A stretch of 35,614 nt of DNA from an uncultured Bacteroides sp. GTDB lineage: Bacteria > Bacteroidota > Bacteroidia > Bacteroidales > Bacteroidaceae. Positions within the stretch are counted from its first letter, which is position 1. Every line of letters begins with the position of its first letter. The notes below the pieces were generated by a model that had not been told where the DNA came from, searched no databases, and saw nothing but the letters and a program-made list of their open reading frames with translations. The translations under genes were made by a program, and so were the position numbers. The stretch covers positions 1-35,614 of the forward strand of contig CAMAFR010000024.1 of the NCBI GenBank assembly GCA_945833835.1. Reading direction: 5' to 3'. Of this stretch, positions 1-8,719 are shown one piece after another.

Positions 1-58
1 GACAAGCCCCGGAAAGAGATGGGAAGAACGTTCTTCCCATCTCTTTCCGGGGCTTGTC
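1..58. terminator. Perfect 58-bp palindrome, probable terminator
   Basis: Two 29-base arms (beginning gacaagccccggaaagagat and ending in its reverse complement) are perfectly complementary with no spacer. It sits just past the 3' end of the minus-strand gene ending at 81, so it is placed as that gene's transcription terminator. There is no clear T-run next to it. The window edge lies on its first base, so the palindrome may extend further left. Confidence 0.6.
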
Positions 59-80
59 CGTAGGGGGGAGGAAGCCGGGC

Positions 81-965
81 TTATTCCAGGCTTCGGGCCA
101 CTACATTCTCGTTGGCATCGAGGGCGGCCTTGATCTCGGTGCCGCCTTTGGTCACCTTGCATTGCGAGATGTCCTCGCCCAGCACTTCAATGACTTTCAG
201 ACGGCCTATTTCGCGTTTGGCCTCTTTGTTGGCGATGGTGCGGATGACGAAAACGCCATAGTGCTGTCCTTTGTAGGTCCCTTCGTTGGTGCCCACATCT
301 ATATATACATCTTTCTGCTTTTCCTTCTTGACGGTGCCGCGCTCGATGATGGAGGCACTGGTGGGAAAACATTGGTTGAAGTAGCCGGTGATGTGGTCGG
401 TCAGCCGGCTGATGGCTCCCGATATGGCACCCTCGGCGGTCTCTATCCAGGCACAATCATAGTCGGACGTGGAGAACGTCTGGCTGGCCACGACCGCGTC
501 GCTGCCATACTCCTTCAGGTTCAAGGTGACACTGACCTGCCCTTTGAACACATCGTAGGCCTGTTTCTTCTTGTCTTCGGGGGTGATGGTCTTCGAGGTG
601 GTCGTGATGTTGGCAATGGTGCCGTCAATGTAGAAGGCACGTTCGCCATCGGCGATTTCACCCGGATTGAAGACGCCTTCGATAGCTCTGAAGCGGCGCA
701 CATTGCCTACTCCCGAGATGACTCCCGCCCTGACGGCATCGGCATACTGGTCCTGCTGCTCGCTGATCTGTCCCGTAAGGGCGGCTTTGCCCAGCAGGGT
801 GAGGACGGAGCCCACGGTCTCTTTCTTGGTTTTCGGCGTATAGCCGATATTGTCTATGGCTACTTTATAGACCATGTTCCGGTCGGCCTGGGCCCACACG
901 GGGCAGCTCCACAGCAGCCATCCGCATAGCAAGGCGGCTAAGGTAAGTTTCTTCTTGTTGTTCAT
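81..965 (-). CDS. Secreted protein with FlgT/CsgG-like C-terminal fold
   Basis: A 294-aa protein of unknown function. The first ~27 residues form a classical signal peptide (MNNKKK, a hydrophobic stretch, then PVWAQA), so it should act in the periplasm or at the outer membrane. The middle part (about 60-190) resembles the assembly-protein folds of CsgG-like proteins. The last ~90 residues contain the pattern VYIDVGTNEGTYKGQHYGVF followed by IGRLKVIEVLG, typical of the FlgT/CsgG-associated C-terminal beta domain. I chose the start at 965 rather than the longer frame opening at 1031, because the signal peptide begins there and the best promoter -7 element lies inside the extension. It is divergent from the hexosaminidase gene. 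The function stays unassigned; the family resemblance is by eye. Confidence 0.8.
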   Translation of the reverse strand: MNNKKKLTLAALLCGWLLWSCPVWAQADRNMVYKVAIDNIGYTPKTKKETVGSVLTLLGKAALTGQISEQQDQYADAVRAGVISGVGNVRRFRAIEGVFNPGEIADGERAFYIDGTIANITTTSKTITPEDKKKQAYDVFKGQVSVTLNLKEYGSDAVVASQTFSTSDYDCAWIETAEGAISGAISRLTDHITGYFNQCFPTSASIIERGTVKKEKQKDVYIDVGTNEGTYKGQHYGVFVIRTIANKEAKREIGRLKVIEVLGEDISQCKVTKGGTEIKAALDANENVVARSLE

Positions 966-1002
966 GTTGTCGATCGATATTAATTGGCAATAAATTTGTT
1001 GG

Positions 1003-1010
1003 CAAATGTA
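1003..1010 (-). promoter_or_regulatory. Promoter -7 element for the FlgT-like gene
   Basis: Read on the minus strand this is TACATTTG, an exact match to the Bacteroidota -7 consensus TAnnTTTG, 38 bp before the chosen start codon. No good TTTG -33 element is visible at the expected distance. Confidence 0.45.
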
Positions 1011-1086
1011 GTGAAAAAATGTTTTTATCATGCAGATTACTTGCAGAATTACGGCACTTGCTTTATTTTTGCTTCTATAATTAAAA

Positions 1087-1094
1087 TAAATTTG
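1087..1094 (+). promoter_or_regulatory. Possible promoter -7 element for the GH20 gene
   Basis: TAAATTTG matches TAnnTTTG and lies 55 bp upstream of the hexosaminidase start. A TTTG occurs at 1068-1071, but its 15-bp spacing is shorter than the usual 19-21, so the assignment is weak. Confidence 0.35.
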
Positions 1095-1149
1095 GAGAAA
1101 GCGAACCTGTCAGCGTGTCATTCCTAAACTTTATATACCTGTTTTTAAT

Positions 1150-3207
1150 ATGAGAAAATCACTTCTGTTAGTGGCCCTCTTGATGGGGGCGTTCGTGGCG
1201 AAAGTGGCCGCGACGAATGTTGTGACACCGGTCCCGATGTCGTGTGTGGCCGGAAGCGGTGTTTTCCAGTGGAACCAGTCGACCCGGATTGTGTGGACCG
1301 GCAGTGTCATCGACCGTACGATCATGGAGGCGGCCTTCGCCGACTGTGCGCTGCCCGTCAACCTCTCGCCGGGAGCCAAGGCGAAAAAGAACGTCATCCG
1401 GTTGGAGCGGGTGGACGCGCTGCCGTTCCCGACAACGTCGGACGAGGCCTACCGGCTGAGTGTGACAGACCGGGACATCTGCATCCAGGCGGTGAGCGAC
1501 GCAGGGCTTTACTATGGTATCCGCACGTTGCTCCAGCTGGCCGATGCGGAGCAGGGCCGTGTGCCGGCCACCCTGGTCGAAGACGCTCCCCGTTTTCCCT
1601 ATCGGGGGGTGATGCTGGATGTGTCCCGCCATTTCCGCTCGAAGGAGTTTGTGAAGAAGCAGATTGACCTGATGGCGGCCTACAAGATGAACCGCCTGCA
1701 CCTGCATCTGACGGATGCGGCCGGATGGCGTCTGCAGATTGACCGCTATCCGCGTCTGACCGAGCTGGCCGCCTGGCGTGACGCTCCTGTCTGGAAAGAC
1801 TGGTGGGAAGGCACCCGCCACTATTGCGAGCAGCAGGACCCGAAGGCCGACGGCGGCTACTATACGAAAGCGGACATCAAGGAGATTCTGGAACATGCCC
1901 GCCGTCATTGCATCACGGTGATTCCGGAAATCGAGATGCCCTCGCACTCGGAGGAGGTGCTCACGGCCTATCCGGAGCTGTCGTGTACGCACGAGCCCTA
2001 CAAGCAGGCCGATTTTTGCGTGGGCAACGAAAAGACCTTCGAGTTTCTGGAGAATGTGCTGAAGGAGGTCATCGACCTGTTCCCCTCGCAGTACATCCAC
2101 ATCGGCGGTGACGAAGCTGGAAAAGCGTCGTGGAAGACGTGCCCCCTGTGCCAGCAGCGCATGAAGGACGAAGGCTTGAAGGATGTCAATGAACTGCAGA
2201 GCTATCTGATACGCCGCATCGAGAAGTTCCTCAATGCCAATGGCCGTGACCTGCTGGGTTGGGACGAGATTCTGGAGGGCGGACTGGCCCCCAATGCTAC
2301 GGTGATGTCCTGGCGTGGGGTGGACGGCGGACTGAAGGCCATAAGGGCCGGCCATCATGCCATCATGACACCGGGCGAGTTCTGCTATCTGGACGGGTAC
2401 CAGGATGCGCCTTATTCGCAGCCGGAAGCCATCGGCGGCTACCTGCCGTTGGAGAAAGTGTACGGTTATGACCCCATACCGGCGTCGTTCACGCCCGAAG
2501 AGGCCAGCCTGTTGCTGGGGGTGCAGGGCAACGTGTGGACCGAGTACATCCCTACCGCCGAACATCTGGAATATATGCTGTACCCGCGCGCCATCGCCTT
2601 GGCCGAGGTGGGATGGTCACAACCCCGCAACAAGTCGTGGGAGTCGTTCCGTAGCCGTGTGGTTGAAAAAGTGCTGCCCGACATGCGGGCCAAAGGGTAT
2701 CATCCGTTTGACATCACCAAGGAGATCGGGAACCGTAAGGAGGCGCTCCAGCCGATTGAGCACCTGGCGTTGGGCAAGAAGGTGACGTATCTGGCTCCCT
2801 ATTGGACCAATTATCCGGCCAACGGAGCGGAAACCTTGACCGATGGCCTGCGCGGAGGATGGAATTACAACGACCGTCGCTGGCTGGGCTTCGTCACTGA
2901 CAAGCGTGTGGATGTGGTGATTGACCTGGAGAAGGAGACCACCATTCACTCCGTGGGGGCCGACTTCATGCAGATTTGTGGCCCGGATGTATGGTTCCCC
3001 TGCAAGGTGGTGATTTCGGCCTCGACGGACGGCGAGCATTACACGACACTGACCGAGATTGACCAGGAGGTGAAGAAGGACGACGAGGTGAGCTTCAAGA
3101 ATTTCGGTTGGAAGGGTGAGACCAAGGCCCGCTATGTGCGCTACCAGAGTTTCCCGGACCCGAAGCGCGGAGGTGTCCACTTTGTGGATGAGATAGTCAT
3201 TCAGTAA
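1150..3207 (+). CDS. Beta-N-acetylhexosaminidase, glycoside hydrolase family 20
   Basis: Hydrolyses terminal beta-linked GlcNAc/GalNAc from glycans, probably host or mucin O-glycans or chitooligosaccharides, in the periplasm or on the cell surface. The 685-aa protein has a signal peptide (MRKSLLLVALLMGAFVAKVAA). A GH20b N-terminal domain (about 25-145) precedes the catalytic TIM barrel, which opens with FPYRGVMLDVSRHF and continues with LHLHLTDAAGWRLQI. The catalytic Asp-Glu pair is D321-E322 in HIGGDEA, fitting substrate-assisted catalysis. From about residue 540 to the end there is a beta-rich domain resembling F5/8 type C (discoidin) carbohydrate-binding modules, ending in VHFVDEIVIQ. No susC/susD genes are beside it, so it is not in an obvious polysaccharide-utilisation locus. 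Family assignment is secure; exact substrate is not. Confidence 0.95.
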   Translation: MRKSLLLVALLMGAFVAKVAATNVVTPVPMSCVAGSGVFQWNQSTRIVWTGSVIDRTIMEAAFADCALPVNLSPGAKAKKNVIRLERVDALPFPTTSDEAYRLSVTDRDICIQAVSDAGLYYGIRTLLQLADAEQGRVPATLVEDAPRFPYRGVMLDVSRHFRSKEFVKKQIDLMAAYKMNRLHLHLTDAAGWRLQIDRYPRLTELAAWRDAPVWKDWWEGTRHYCEQQDPKADGGYYTKADIKEILEHARRHCITVIPEIEMPSHSEEVLTAYPELSCTHEPYKQADFCVGNEKTFEFLENVLKEVIDLFPSQYIHIGGDEAGKASWKTCPLCQQRMKDEGLKDVNELQSYLIRRIEKFLNANGRDLLGWDEILEGGLAPNATVMSWRGVDGGLKAIRAGHHAIMTPGEFCYLDGYQDAPYSQPEAIGGYLPLEKVYGYDPIPASFTPEEASLLLGVQGNVWTEYIPTAEHLEYMLYPRAIALAEVGWSQPRNKSWESFRSRVVEKVLPDMRAKGYHPFDITKEIGNRKEALQPIEHLALGKKVTYLAPYWTNYPANGAETLTDGLRGGWNYNDRRWLGFVTDKRVDVVIDLEKETTIHSVGADFMQICGPDVWFPCKVVISASTDGEHYTTLTEIDQEVKKDDEVSFKNFGWKGETKARYVRYQSFPDPKRGGVHFVDEIVIQ

Positions 3208-3255
3208 GACGCGCTCCTCCGAACACGGCAGGAGAGCATCCTGATTGAACAAGAA

Positions 3256-3315
3256 GGGAACGGGCGATGGCCGTTGGAGAAGATTTTCGCTTCCACGTGG
3301 CCATCGCCCGTTCCC
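3256..3315. terminator. Bidirectional terminator hairpin between convergent genes
   Basis: A 17-bp perfect inverted repeat (gggaacgggcgatggcc and its complement) encloses a 26-base loop, between the ends of two convergent genes. It is placed to stop transcription from both sides. Confidence 0.7.
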
Positions 3316-3345
3316 TGTCTGTCCGTCTGTCTGTCCGTCTGTCCG
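3315..3345 (+). repeat. Tetranucleotide tract (GTCT/GTCC)n, copy 1
   Basis: About seven tandem GTCT or GTCC units, starting directly at the foot of the convergent terminator. It is one of six such tracts in the window, all in the same orientation. Confidence 0.85.
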
Positions 3346-3353
3346 GTCAGGTA

Positions 3354-5054
3354 TCATTTATATTTTTCCAGCAGTCCGCCGGCCACGTCATCCCCCAGTT
3401 CCACCGCTTTCTGCAGGTGGTTGATGCCTTCTTTCTTGTCGCCTTTCTGTAGCTGGCAGTAGCCCAGCATACGGTAGGCTCCGGCGTTCTTGTCGTCAAT
3501 GGCCAATGCCTTGCGCAGGGCGGCGATGGCTTCGTCCGCCTGGTTGACCCGCAGATGCACGCCTCCTTTCTCCACCCAATATTCGGCGTTGGCCGGTTCC
3601 AGCTCTACGGCCTTGTCCACATCGTCCAGTGCCTGCTTGAACATGCGGCATTTCATTTCCGCCTGTTCGCGGGTAATGTAGAATTCGGCGGACACCTGTC
3701 CCAGCATGGCCTCGTAGAAAGCGTTATAGTCCATGACGGCCTCACGGTATTTCTCCAGTTCCGTTTTCACGCGGGCTCGTTCGTACAGGTAAGGAGCCGC
3801 CTCGTTGCCGTAAGGCGGGATGAACGTGGCCACTGCGCTGTCCAGCAGGGCCAGCACTTCGGCCTTGTCACTGCCGGGCTGCAGTTCCTTGGCTTGTGCG
3901 GCCGCATAGAAGGTGGTGGCGCTGGCCAACGACGAACGGTTCACTGCCTCGTAGGCGGTGAAGGCCCTGTCATAGTCGCGCATGGCGAAGTAGATGTCGC
4001 CTTCGGTCTGGTGGAACAGCGGCTGGTCATTGAGTGCGATGGCTTTGCCTATCTCGCGGCAGGTGCGTTCCCAGCCCCAGTCCCCGTAGGGGGATTTGTC
4101 CCCCCGGTGCAGGTTGTAGGAATAGAGCAGCTTGGCCAGGCTGAAATAGGCTTCGTCCTTTTTCGAGGCCACGTCTAAGGATTGTTTCATGTCGGCGTCG
4201 GCCAGTGCGTTGTGGCTGTCGTCGTCCATCGTCATATAGCAGGTGGCCCGGCGCAGATACCCTTCGGAGTTGTTGGGATAGCGGGCAATGAAGTCGTTCA
4301 GCAGGCCCAGATAGCTTTCGGTGGGCAGTTGGGTCGACATCATATAGAGGTACACCAGTGCCTGTGCCTCGTCTTCGGGCAGTCCTTTCTTGATGCCGAT
4401 GTTGTTCAGGGCCGCGTCATTGCCCGACAGGGCGTTGATGCCGAGGGCTGTGGCGTAACCGATGCCGATGACATAGCTTTCCTGGCTGTCGGTCCCGGCG
4501 TTCTTCTGCACCATGCCCACCACTTGCCCGGCTGCGTTCATCACCGGGCAGCTCACGTGCTTGTCAGAGGTCTGCATGTTCACGGTGTAGTAGAAGGACT
4601 GGTGGCTGATGGTGTCTATTCTGGCGACCGTGCCGTTTTGTCCCGGGGTGGCCTTTTGGGTGGAGTAGGGGAGCAGGTAGACGGTTTCGCCTTGGGCCGG
4701 CGGGGTGGGGGCCGCTTGCAGTGCGGTCGGTTTTTTCTCCTTTTCGGTCTTGAACTTCACCACGTCATACATGTCGTTGGCTCCCATGATGTAGCGTACG
4801 GGCAGTTCGGTGCCGTCGGCCGTCACCACGACGGCATGGTCGGCTCCTTTGAAGAGGGCATAGTCGGACACTGCCGTGCCGCTCTCGTCGATGTAGAAGC
4901 CGTTGCCGGTGTTCAGAATCTTGTTGTCGGCGGTATAGGTGATGACCGAGAACACGGCACGCCGCGCCTTTTCCGACCATTTGGGCAACCCCTGTGCCCG
5001 GACTGCAGTGCCCAGACACAGGCCGCCCATCAGTAGAAGTATCGTCTTTTTCAT
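3354..5054 (-). CDS. Secreted degenerate serine-protease-like protein with TPR repeats
   Basis: A 566-aa exported protein (signal peptide MKKTILLLMGGLCLGTAVRA). Residues ~28-215 have the outline of a trypsin/HtrA-like beta-barrel: GNGFYIDESGTAVSDYALF corresponds to the GSGF...H region, and HVSCPVMNAAGQVVGMVQ (around 167-183) to the GxSGxP active-site strand. The expected catalytic His and Ser are not visible in these motifs, so it is probably a non-catalytic scaffold. From ~235 to the C terminus there are tetratricopeptide repeats, the clearest being the last two (FKQALDDVDKAVELEPANAE and DEAIAALRKALAIDDKNAGA). It is the last gene of the dnaN operon, 17 bp after rlmB. The job is unknown; TPRs suggest protein-protein interaction in the periplasm. 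Confidence 0.85.
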   Translation of the reverse strand: MKKTILLLMGGLCLGTAVRAQGLPKWSEKARRAVFSVITYTADNKILNTGNGFYIDESGTAVSDYALFKGADHAVVVTADGTELPVRYIMGANDMYDVVKFKTEKEKKPTALQAAPTPPAQGETVYLLPYSTQKATPGQNGTVARIDTISHQSFYYTVNMQTSDKHVSCPVMNAAGQVVGMVQKNAGTDSQESYVIGIGYATALGINALSGNDAALNNIGIKKGLPEDEAQALVYLYMMSTQLPTESYLGLLNDFIARYPNNSEGYLRRATCYMTMDDDSHNALADADMKQSLDVASKKDEAYFSLAKLLYSYNLHRGDKSPYGDWGWERTCREIGKAIALNDQPLFHQTEGDIYFAMRDYDRAFTAYEAVNRSSLASATTFYAAAQAKELQPGSDKAEVLALLDSAVATFIPPYGNEAAPYLYERARVKTELEKYREAVMDYNAFYEAMLGQVSAEFYITREQAEMKCRMFKQALDDVDKAVELEPANAEYWVEKGGVHLRVNQADEAIAALRKALAIDDKNAGAYRMLGYCQLQKGDKKEGINHLQKAVELGDDVAGGLLEKYK

Positions 5055-5071
5055 AAACTGAGCTGTTGGGG

Positions 5072-5812
5072 TTATTCGTTTTCAAATCCTCGTTGGCGCA
5101 TGGCCTCGTAAATCAGGATACCGGCGGCGACCGATACGTTCAGCGACTCGATGGTGCCCTTCATCGGGATTTTTATCCATTCGTCGCAGAGGGCCAGGTG
5201 CTCATACGGCACCCCCGTATCTTCTGCCCCCATGATGATGCAGGTGGGGTCTGCATAGTTGCCTTTCGTGTAGTCGTAGTCGCCTTTCTCGGTGGCGGCC
5301 ACAATCTTGAACCCGCTGTCCTTCAAGAATTTCAGGGTGGCGGTGACGCTGTTCTCGCGGCATACGGGCAGCTTGTGGAGGGCTCCGGCCGAGGTCTTGA
5401 TGGCATCGGCGTTCACGCTGACGCTGCCCCGTGCCGGGAGGAGGATGGCGTCTACCCCGGCACACTCGCAGGTGCGTGCGATGGCGCCGAAGTTGCGCAC
5501 GTCGGTCAGTCCGTCCAGCAGGACGAGCAGCGGATTCTTTCCCTGTTCGAACAGGAAGGGGACGATGTCTTCCGTGCGCTGGTAGGTGATGGGCGAGATG
5601 AAGGCCACCACGCCCTGGTGGTTCTTTTTGGTGATGCGGTTGATGCGTTCTACCGGTACGCGCTGCACCGGGATGAAACGGTCTTTCAGGGCGGCGAACA
5701 ATTCTTTCGACAGTTCGCTCTGGATGTCTTTCTTCACCAGGACCTTGTCGATTTCCTTCCCGGCCTGAATGGCCTCGATAACGGCTCTTACGCCAAAAAT
5801 CATTTCGTTCAT
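5072..5812 (-). CDS. rlmB: TrmH-family RNA 2'-O-methyltransferase, RlmB-like
   Basis: Probable SPOUT-class methyltransferase that uses S-adenosylmethionine to 2'-O-methylate a guanosine in 23S rRNA (position 2251 in E. coli). The 246-aa protein has the N-terminal substrate-binding domain, beginning IFGVRAVIEAIQAG. The three SpoU motifs follow in order: DVRNFGAIARTCECAG with the conserved Asn and Arg, CIIMGAEDTGV, and IPMKGTIESLNVSVAAGI, which form the knotted cofactor site. A start 36 bp further upstream (5848) would overlap recN by 14 bp. I prefer 5812 because family members begin a few residues before IFGVRAV, leaving a 22-bp gap to recN. Which of the TrmH-type enzymes it is cannot be fixed by sequence reading alone, but RlmB fits best. 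Confidence 0.88.
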   Translation of the reverse strand: MNEMIFGVRAVIEAIQAGKEIDKVLVKKDIQSELSKELFAALKDRFIPVQRVPVERINRITKKNHQGVVAFISPITYQRTEDIVPFLFEQGKNPLLVLLDGLTDVRNFGAIARTCECAGVDAILLPARGSVSVNADAIKTSAGALHKLPVCRENSVTATLKFLKDSGFKIVAATEKGDYDYTKGNYADPTCIIMGAEDTGVPYEHLALCDEWIKIPMKGTIESLNVSVAAGILIYEAMRQRGFENE

Positions 5813-5834
5813 AATGGTTGCTGTTTGCTTGTTT

Positions 5835-7505
5835 TCACTTGTTTTCATATCCCAACAGTTCCCGTGCGTTGTTCAGGGCGGCTTCGGTCAGGGTGGCCCC
5901 GCTCAGCATGTTGGCTATCTCGCGGACCCTTTCGTCGGGGTCAAGGCGGCGGATGTGGCTGTTGGTGCCGGTGTCGGTGTCTTGCTTGTACACCTTGTAG
6001 TGGGTGGTGCCGCGTGCGGCGATTTGCGGCAGGTGGGTGATGCTGATGACCTGCCGGTTGTGCTGGCCCATGTCCTGCATGATGAGCGCCATCTTTTCGG
6101 CGATGGAGCCCGAGACCCCCGTGTCTATTTCGTCGAAGATGATGGTGGGGAGTTTGACGGCCCCGGCAATCATGGCTTTCAGCGACAGCATGACGCGGGC
6201 TATCTCGCCGCCCGAGGCGATGGAGGCCACGTTTTGCAGCTGGCCGTTCTTGTTGGCCGAGAACAGGAAGTTCACGCTGTCCATCCCTTTGGCGTCGGGG
6301 TCTTTGCGGGGGGTCAGCTCCACGGCAAAACGCACGTTCGGCATGCCCAGCGGCACCAGCAGTGACTGCATCGTCTCCTCGATGTGGCGGGCCGACTGCC
6401 GGCGGGCATCGCTCAGCTTTCCGGCCTTCCGGCAGGTGTCTTCCAGCAATCCGGCCTTCTGCCGTTCGAGGGCGGCGATGTGTTCGTCATACGAGGTGAT
6501 GCCGTCCAGCCGTTCGCGGTAGTGCCGGGTGAGGTCTATCAGTTCCTCTACGGTGGCCACGCGGTGCTTCTGCTGCAGGTTGTAGAGTAGGTTCAGCCGT
6601 TCGTTCACGAAGTCCAGCCGGGTGGGGTTGAAGTCTATCGCCTCTTGTGCGCCGGCAATGTCGTGGGCGATGTCCTTCAGCTCGATGTAGCAGCTGTCCA
6701 GCCGTTCTATCCACTCGTTGGCGCGGGGATACACGGCGGCGATGTTCTGCAGGGTCTGCAGGCACTCCTTGCTTTGCGTCAGGGTGCCCCCTTCGTCGGC
6801 GTAGATAATCTGCTCCGCCTTGTAGAGTCCGGCCTTGATGTCTTCGGCGTGGCTCAGTGTCTCCGCTTCCTGTTCGAGCTGGGCCTGCTCGCCTTCTTGG
6901 AGGGCCGCCTCTTCCAGCTGTTCCAGTTGGAAACGGATGTAGTCCTCGTCCTGCCGGTTCTTTTCGGCTTGTGCCACGAAGTCCGTCAGCTTGCGGCACA
7001 CTTTCCGGTAGGCCTGATACGTTTGCTGGTAGTCGGCCAGCAGGGGTTCGTCCTGCGCCAGGATGTCGAGTATGTTCAGCTGGAACCCCTCTTTGTTGAG
7101 CAGCAGGTTCTGGTGCTGGCTGTGTACGTCAATCAGCTTTTCTCCCAGCAGTTTCATCTGGGCCAGTGAGGCCGGGGTGTCGTTGATGAAGGCCCGGCTT
7201 TTGCCGTTGGCCGACACCTCGCGGCGCAGGATGCATTCTTCTTCGTCGAACTCCATGTCGTTCTCCTCAAAGAAGGCCTGCAGGCCGTAGCCGGCGATGC
7301 GGAACCGGGCTTCGACGATGCATTTCGAGGCGCCTTTCTGGATGGCCTTCACGTCGGCCCGCTGTCCCAACAGCAGCCCGATGGCACCGAGGATGATGGA
7401 CTTCCCGGCACCCGTCTCGCCGGTGATGACGGAGAATCCCGACGTGAAGCCGATGTCCAGCTTCTCGATCAGGGCATAGTTCTGTATGTATAGCGATTGC
7501 AACAT
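5835..7505 (-). CDS. recN: DNA repair protein RecN
   Basis: SMC-like ATPase that acts at DNA double-strand breaks, gathering ends and helping recombinational repair. The 556-aa length matches RecN. The N terminus MLQSLYIQNYALIEKLDI is typical, followed by the Walker A motif GETGAGKS at residues 29-36. The central part (about 150-370) is charged and helical, as expected for the coiled-coil arms. The ABC signature (IASGGEIARVMLSLKAMI), Walker B with D-loop (TIIFDEIDTGVSG) and H-switch region (VISITHLPQIAA) lie near the C terminus. It starts 5 bp after the end of coaBC in the dnaN operon, next to other DNA-metabolism genes. Confidence 0.97.
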   Translation of the reverse strand: MLQSLYIQNYALIEKLDIGFTSGFSVITGETGAGKSIILGAIGLLLGQRADVKAIQKGASKCIVEARFRIAGYGLQAFFEENDMEFDEEECILRREVSANGKSRAFINDTPASLAQMKLLGEKLIDVHSQHQNLLLNKEGFQLNILDILAQDEPLLADYQQTYQAYRKVCRKLTDFVAQAEKNRQDEDYIRFQLEQLEEAALQEGEQAQLEQEAETLSHAEDIKAGLYKAEQIIYADEGGTLTQSKECLQTLQNIAAVYPRANEWIERLDSCYIELKDIAHDIAGAQEAIDFNPTRLDFVNERLNLLYNLQQKHRVATVEELIDLTRHYRERLDGITSYDEHIAALERQKAGLLEDTCRKAGKLSDARRQSARHIEETMQSLLVPLGMPNVRFAVELTPRKDPDAKGMDSVNFLFSANKNGQLQNVASIASGGEIARVMLSLKAMIAGAVKLPTIIFDEIDTGVSGSIAEKMALIMQDMGQHNRQVISITHLPQIAARGTTHYKVYKQDTDTGTNSHIRRLDPDERVREIANMLSGATLTEAALNNARELLGYENK

Positions 7506-7510
7506 AGGCG

Positions 7511-8719
7511 TTAGGGTTCAAGGATGGATGCCAGTTTGTCGACGATGTCCTGCGCCACCTCCGTCTTGGGCTTCAGGGGGAACGTACGGGCCTCGATGCG
7601 GTCGAGGATCGTAATCTTGTTGGTGTCGCAGCGGAAACCGGCGCCCTGGTCGTTCAGTGAGTTCAAGACGATGAAGTCGAAGTTCTTCCGTCGCAGCTTG
7701 TCTTGTGCGTGGGCCAGTTCGTCGTTGGTTTCGAGGGCGAACCCTACCAGCCGTTGGCGGGCGGTCTTCTGCTGTCCCAGCGCGGCGGCGATGTCGTGTG
7801 TCGGGCGCAGGCGGATGACGAGGTCGTCCTTCTCGCGCTTGATTTTCCGGTCGGCCACGGTCTCGGGGGCGAAGTCGGCTACCGCCGCACAGAGGATGGC
7901 GGCGTCGGCCGTGCCAAAGGCTTCCACGGCGGCGGCGTGCATCTGTGCCGCGCTCTCCACGTCTATCCGTTTCACCCGCGGGTGGTCCAGGTGCAGGTTC
8001 ACCGGTCCGCTCACGAGGGTGACGTCCGCTCCCCGCAGGGCGCAGGCTTCGGCCAGTGCGTATCCCATCTTGCCCGATGAGTAGTTGCCGATGAAGCGCA
8101 CCGGGTCTATCTTCTCATACGTCGGTCCGGCGGTGATGACGATGTGCCTGCCTTGCAGGTCCTGCTGCCGGCGGAAGAAGCGTTCCAGTGTCCCGATGAT
8201 GTTTTCGGGTTCCTCCATGCGCCCTTTGCCCACCAGGTGGCTGGCCAGTTCGCCCGAGGCCGGCTCGATGATGTGGTTGCCATACGAGCGGAGCAGGTCC
8301 AGGTTACGCCGCGTGGACGGGTGGGCGAACATGTCCAGGTCCATGGCCGGTGCCACAAAGACCGGTGCTTTCATCGAGAGGTAGGTGGTGATGAGCATGT
8401 TGTCGGCAATGCCGTTGGCCATTTTCCCGATGGTGGAGGCCGTGGCCGGGGCTATCAGCATGGCGTCGGCCCAGAGCCCCAGGTCGACGTGGCTGTGCCA
8501 GGTGCCGTCTCGTTGGGCGAAGAAATCGCTGATGACCGGCTTGCCGGTCAGTGCCGACAGGGTGACGGGGGTGATGAATTCCTTTCCTGCCGGCGTGATG
8601 ACAATCTGCACTTCCGCCCCTTGCTTGATGAGGCCGCGTGCCAGCACGGCCGCCTTGTAGGCGGCGATGCTGCCCGTGATGCCCAAGACTATTTTTTTTC
8701 CTTTCATGGGTAGGGTCAT
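7511..8719 (-). CDS. coaBC: Bifunctional phosphopantothenoylcysteine decarboxylase/synthetase CoaBC
   Basis: Makes 4'-phosphopantetheine on the way to coenzyme A: the CoaB half couples cysteine to 4'-phosphopantothenate and the CoaC half decarboxylates the product. The CoaC flavoprotein domain (about 7-185) shows KIVLGITGSIAAYKA, the active-site His in SHVDLGLWAD (H77) and PAMDLDM at 124-130. The CoaB domain starts near 190 with VITAGPTYEKIDPVRFIGN and YSSGKMG, then KIKRE. At 402 aa the length is normal. The start codon at 8719 forms an ATGA overlap with the stop of the upstream exonuclease gene, pointing to translational coupling; a second ATG lies 12 bp further in. The long open frame upstream of this start is a shadow of the exonuclease gene. 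Confidence 0.96.
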   Translation of the reverse strand: MTLPMKGKKIVLGITGSIAAYKAAVLARGLIKQGAEVQIVITPAGKEFITPVTLSALTGKPVISDFFAQRDGTWHSHVDLGLWADAMLIAPATASTIGKMANGIADNMLITTYLSMKAPVFVAPAMDLDMFAHPSTRRNLDLLRSYGNHIIEPASGELASHLVGKGRMEEPENIIGTLERFFRRQQDLQGRHIVITAGPTYEKIDPVRFIGNYSSGKMGYALAEACALRGADVTLVSGPVNLHLDHPRVKRIDVESAAQMHAAAVEAFGTADAAILCAAVADFAPETVADRKIKREKDDLVIRLRPTHDIAAALGQQKTARQRLVGFALETNDELAHAQDKLRRKNFDFIVLNSLNDQGAGFRCDTNKITILDRIEARTFPLKPKTEVAQDIVDKLASILEP

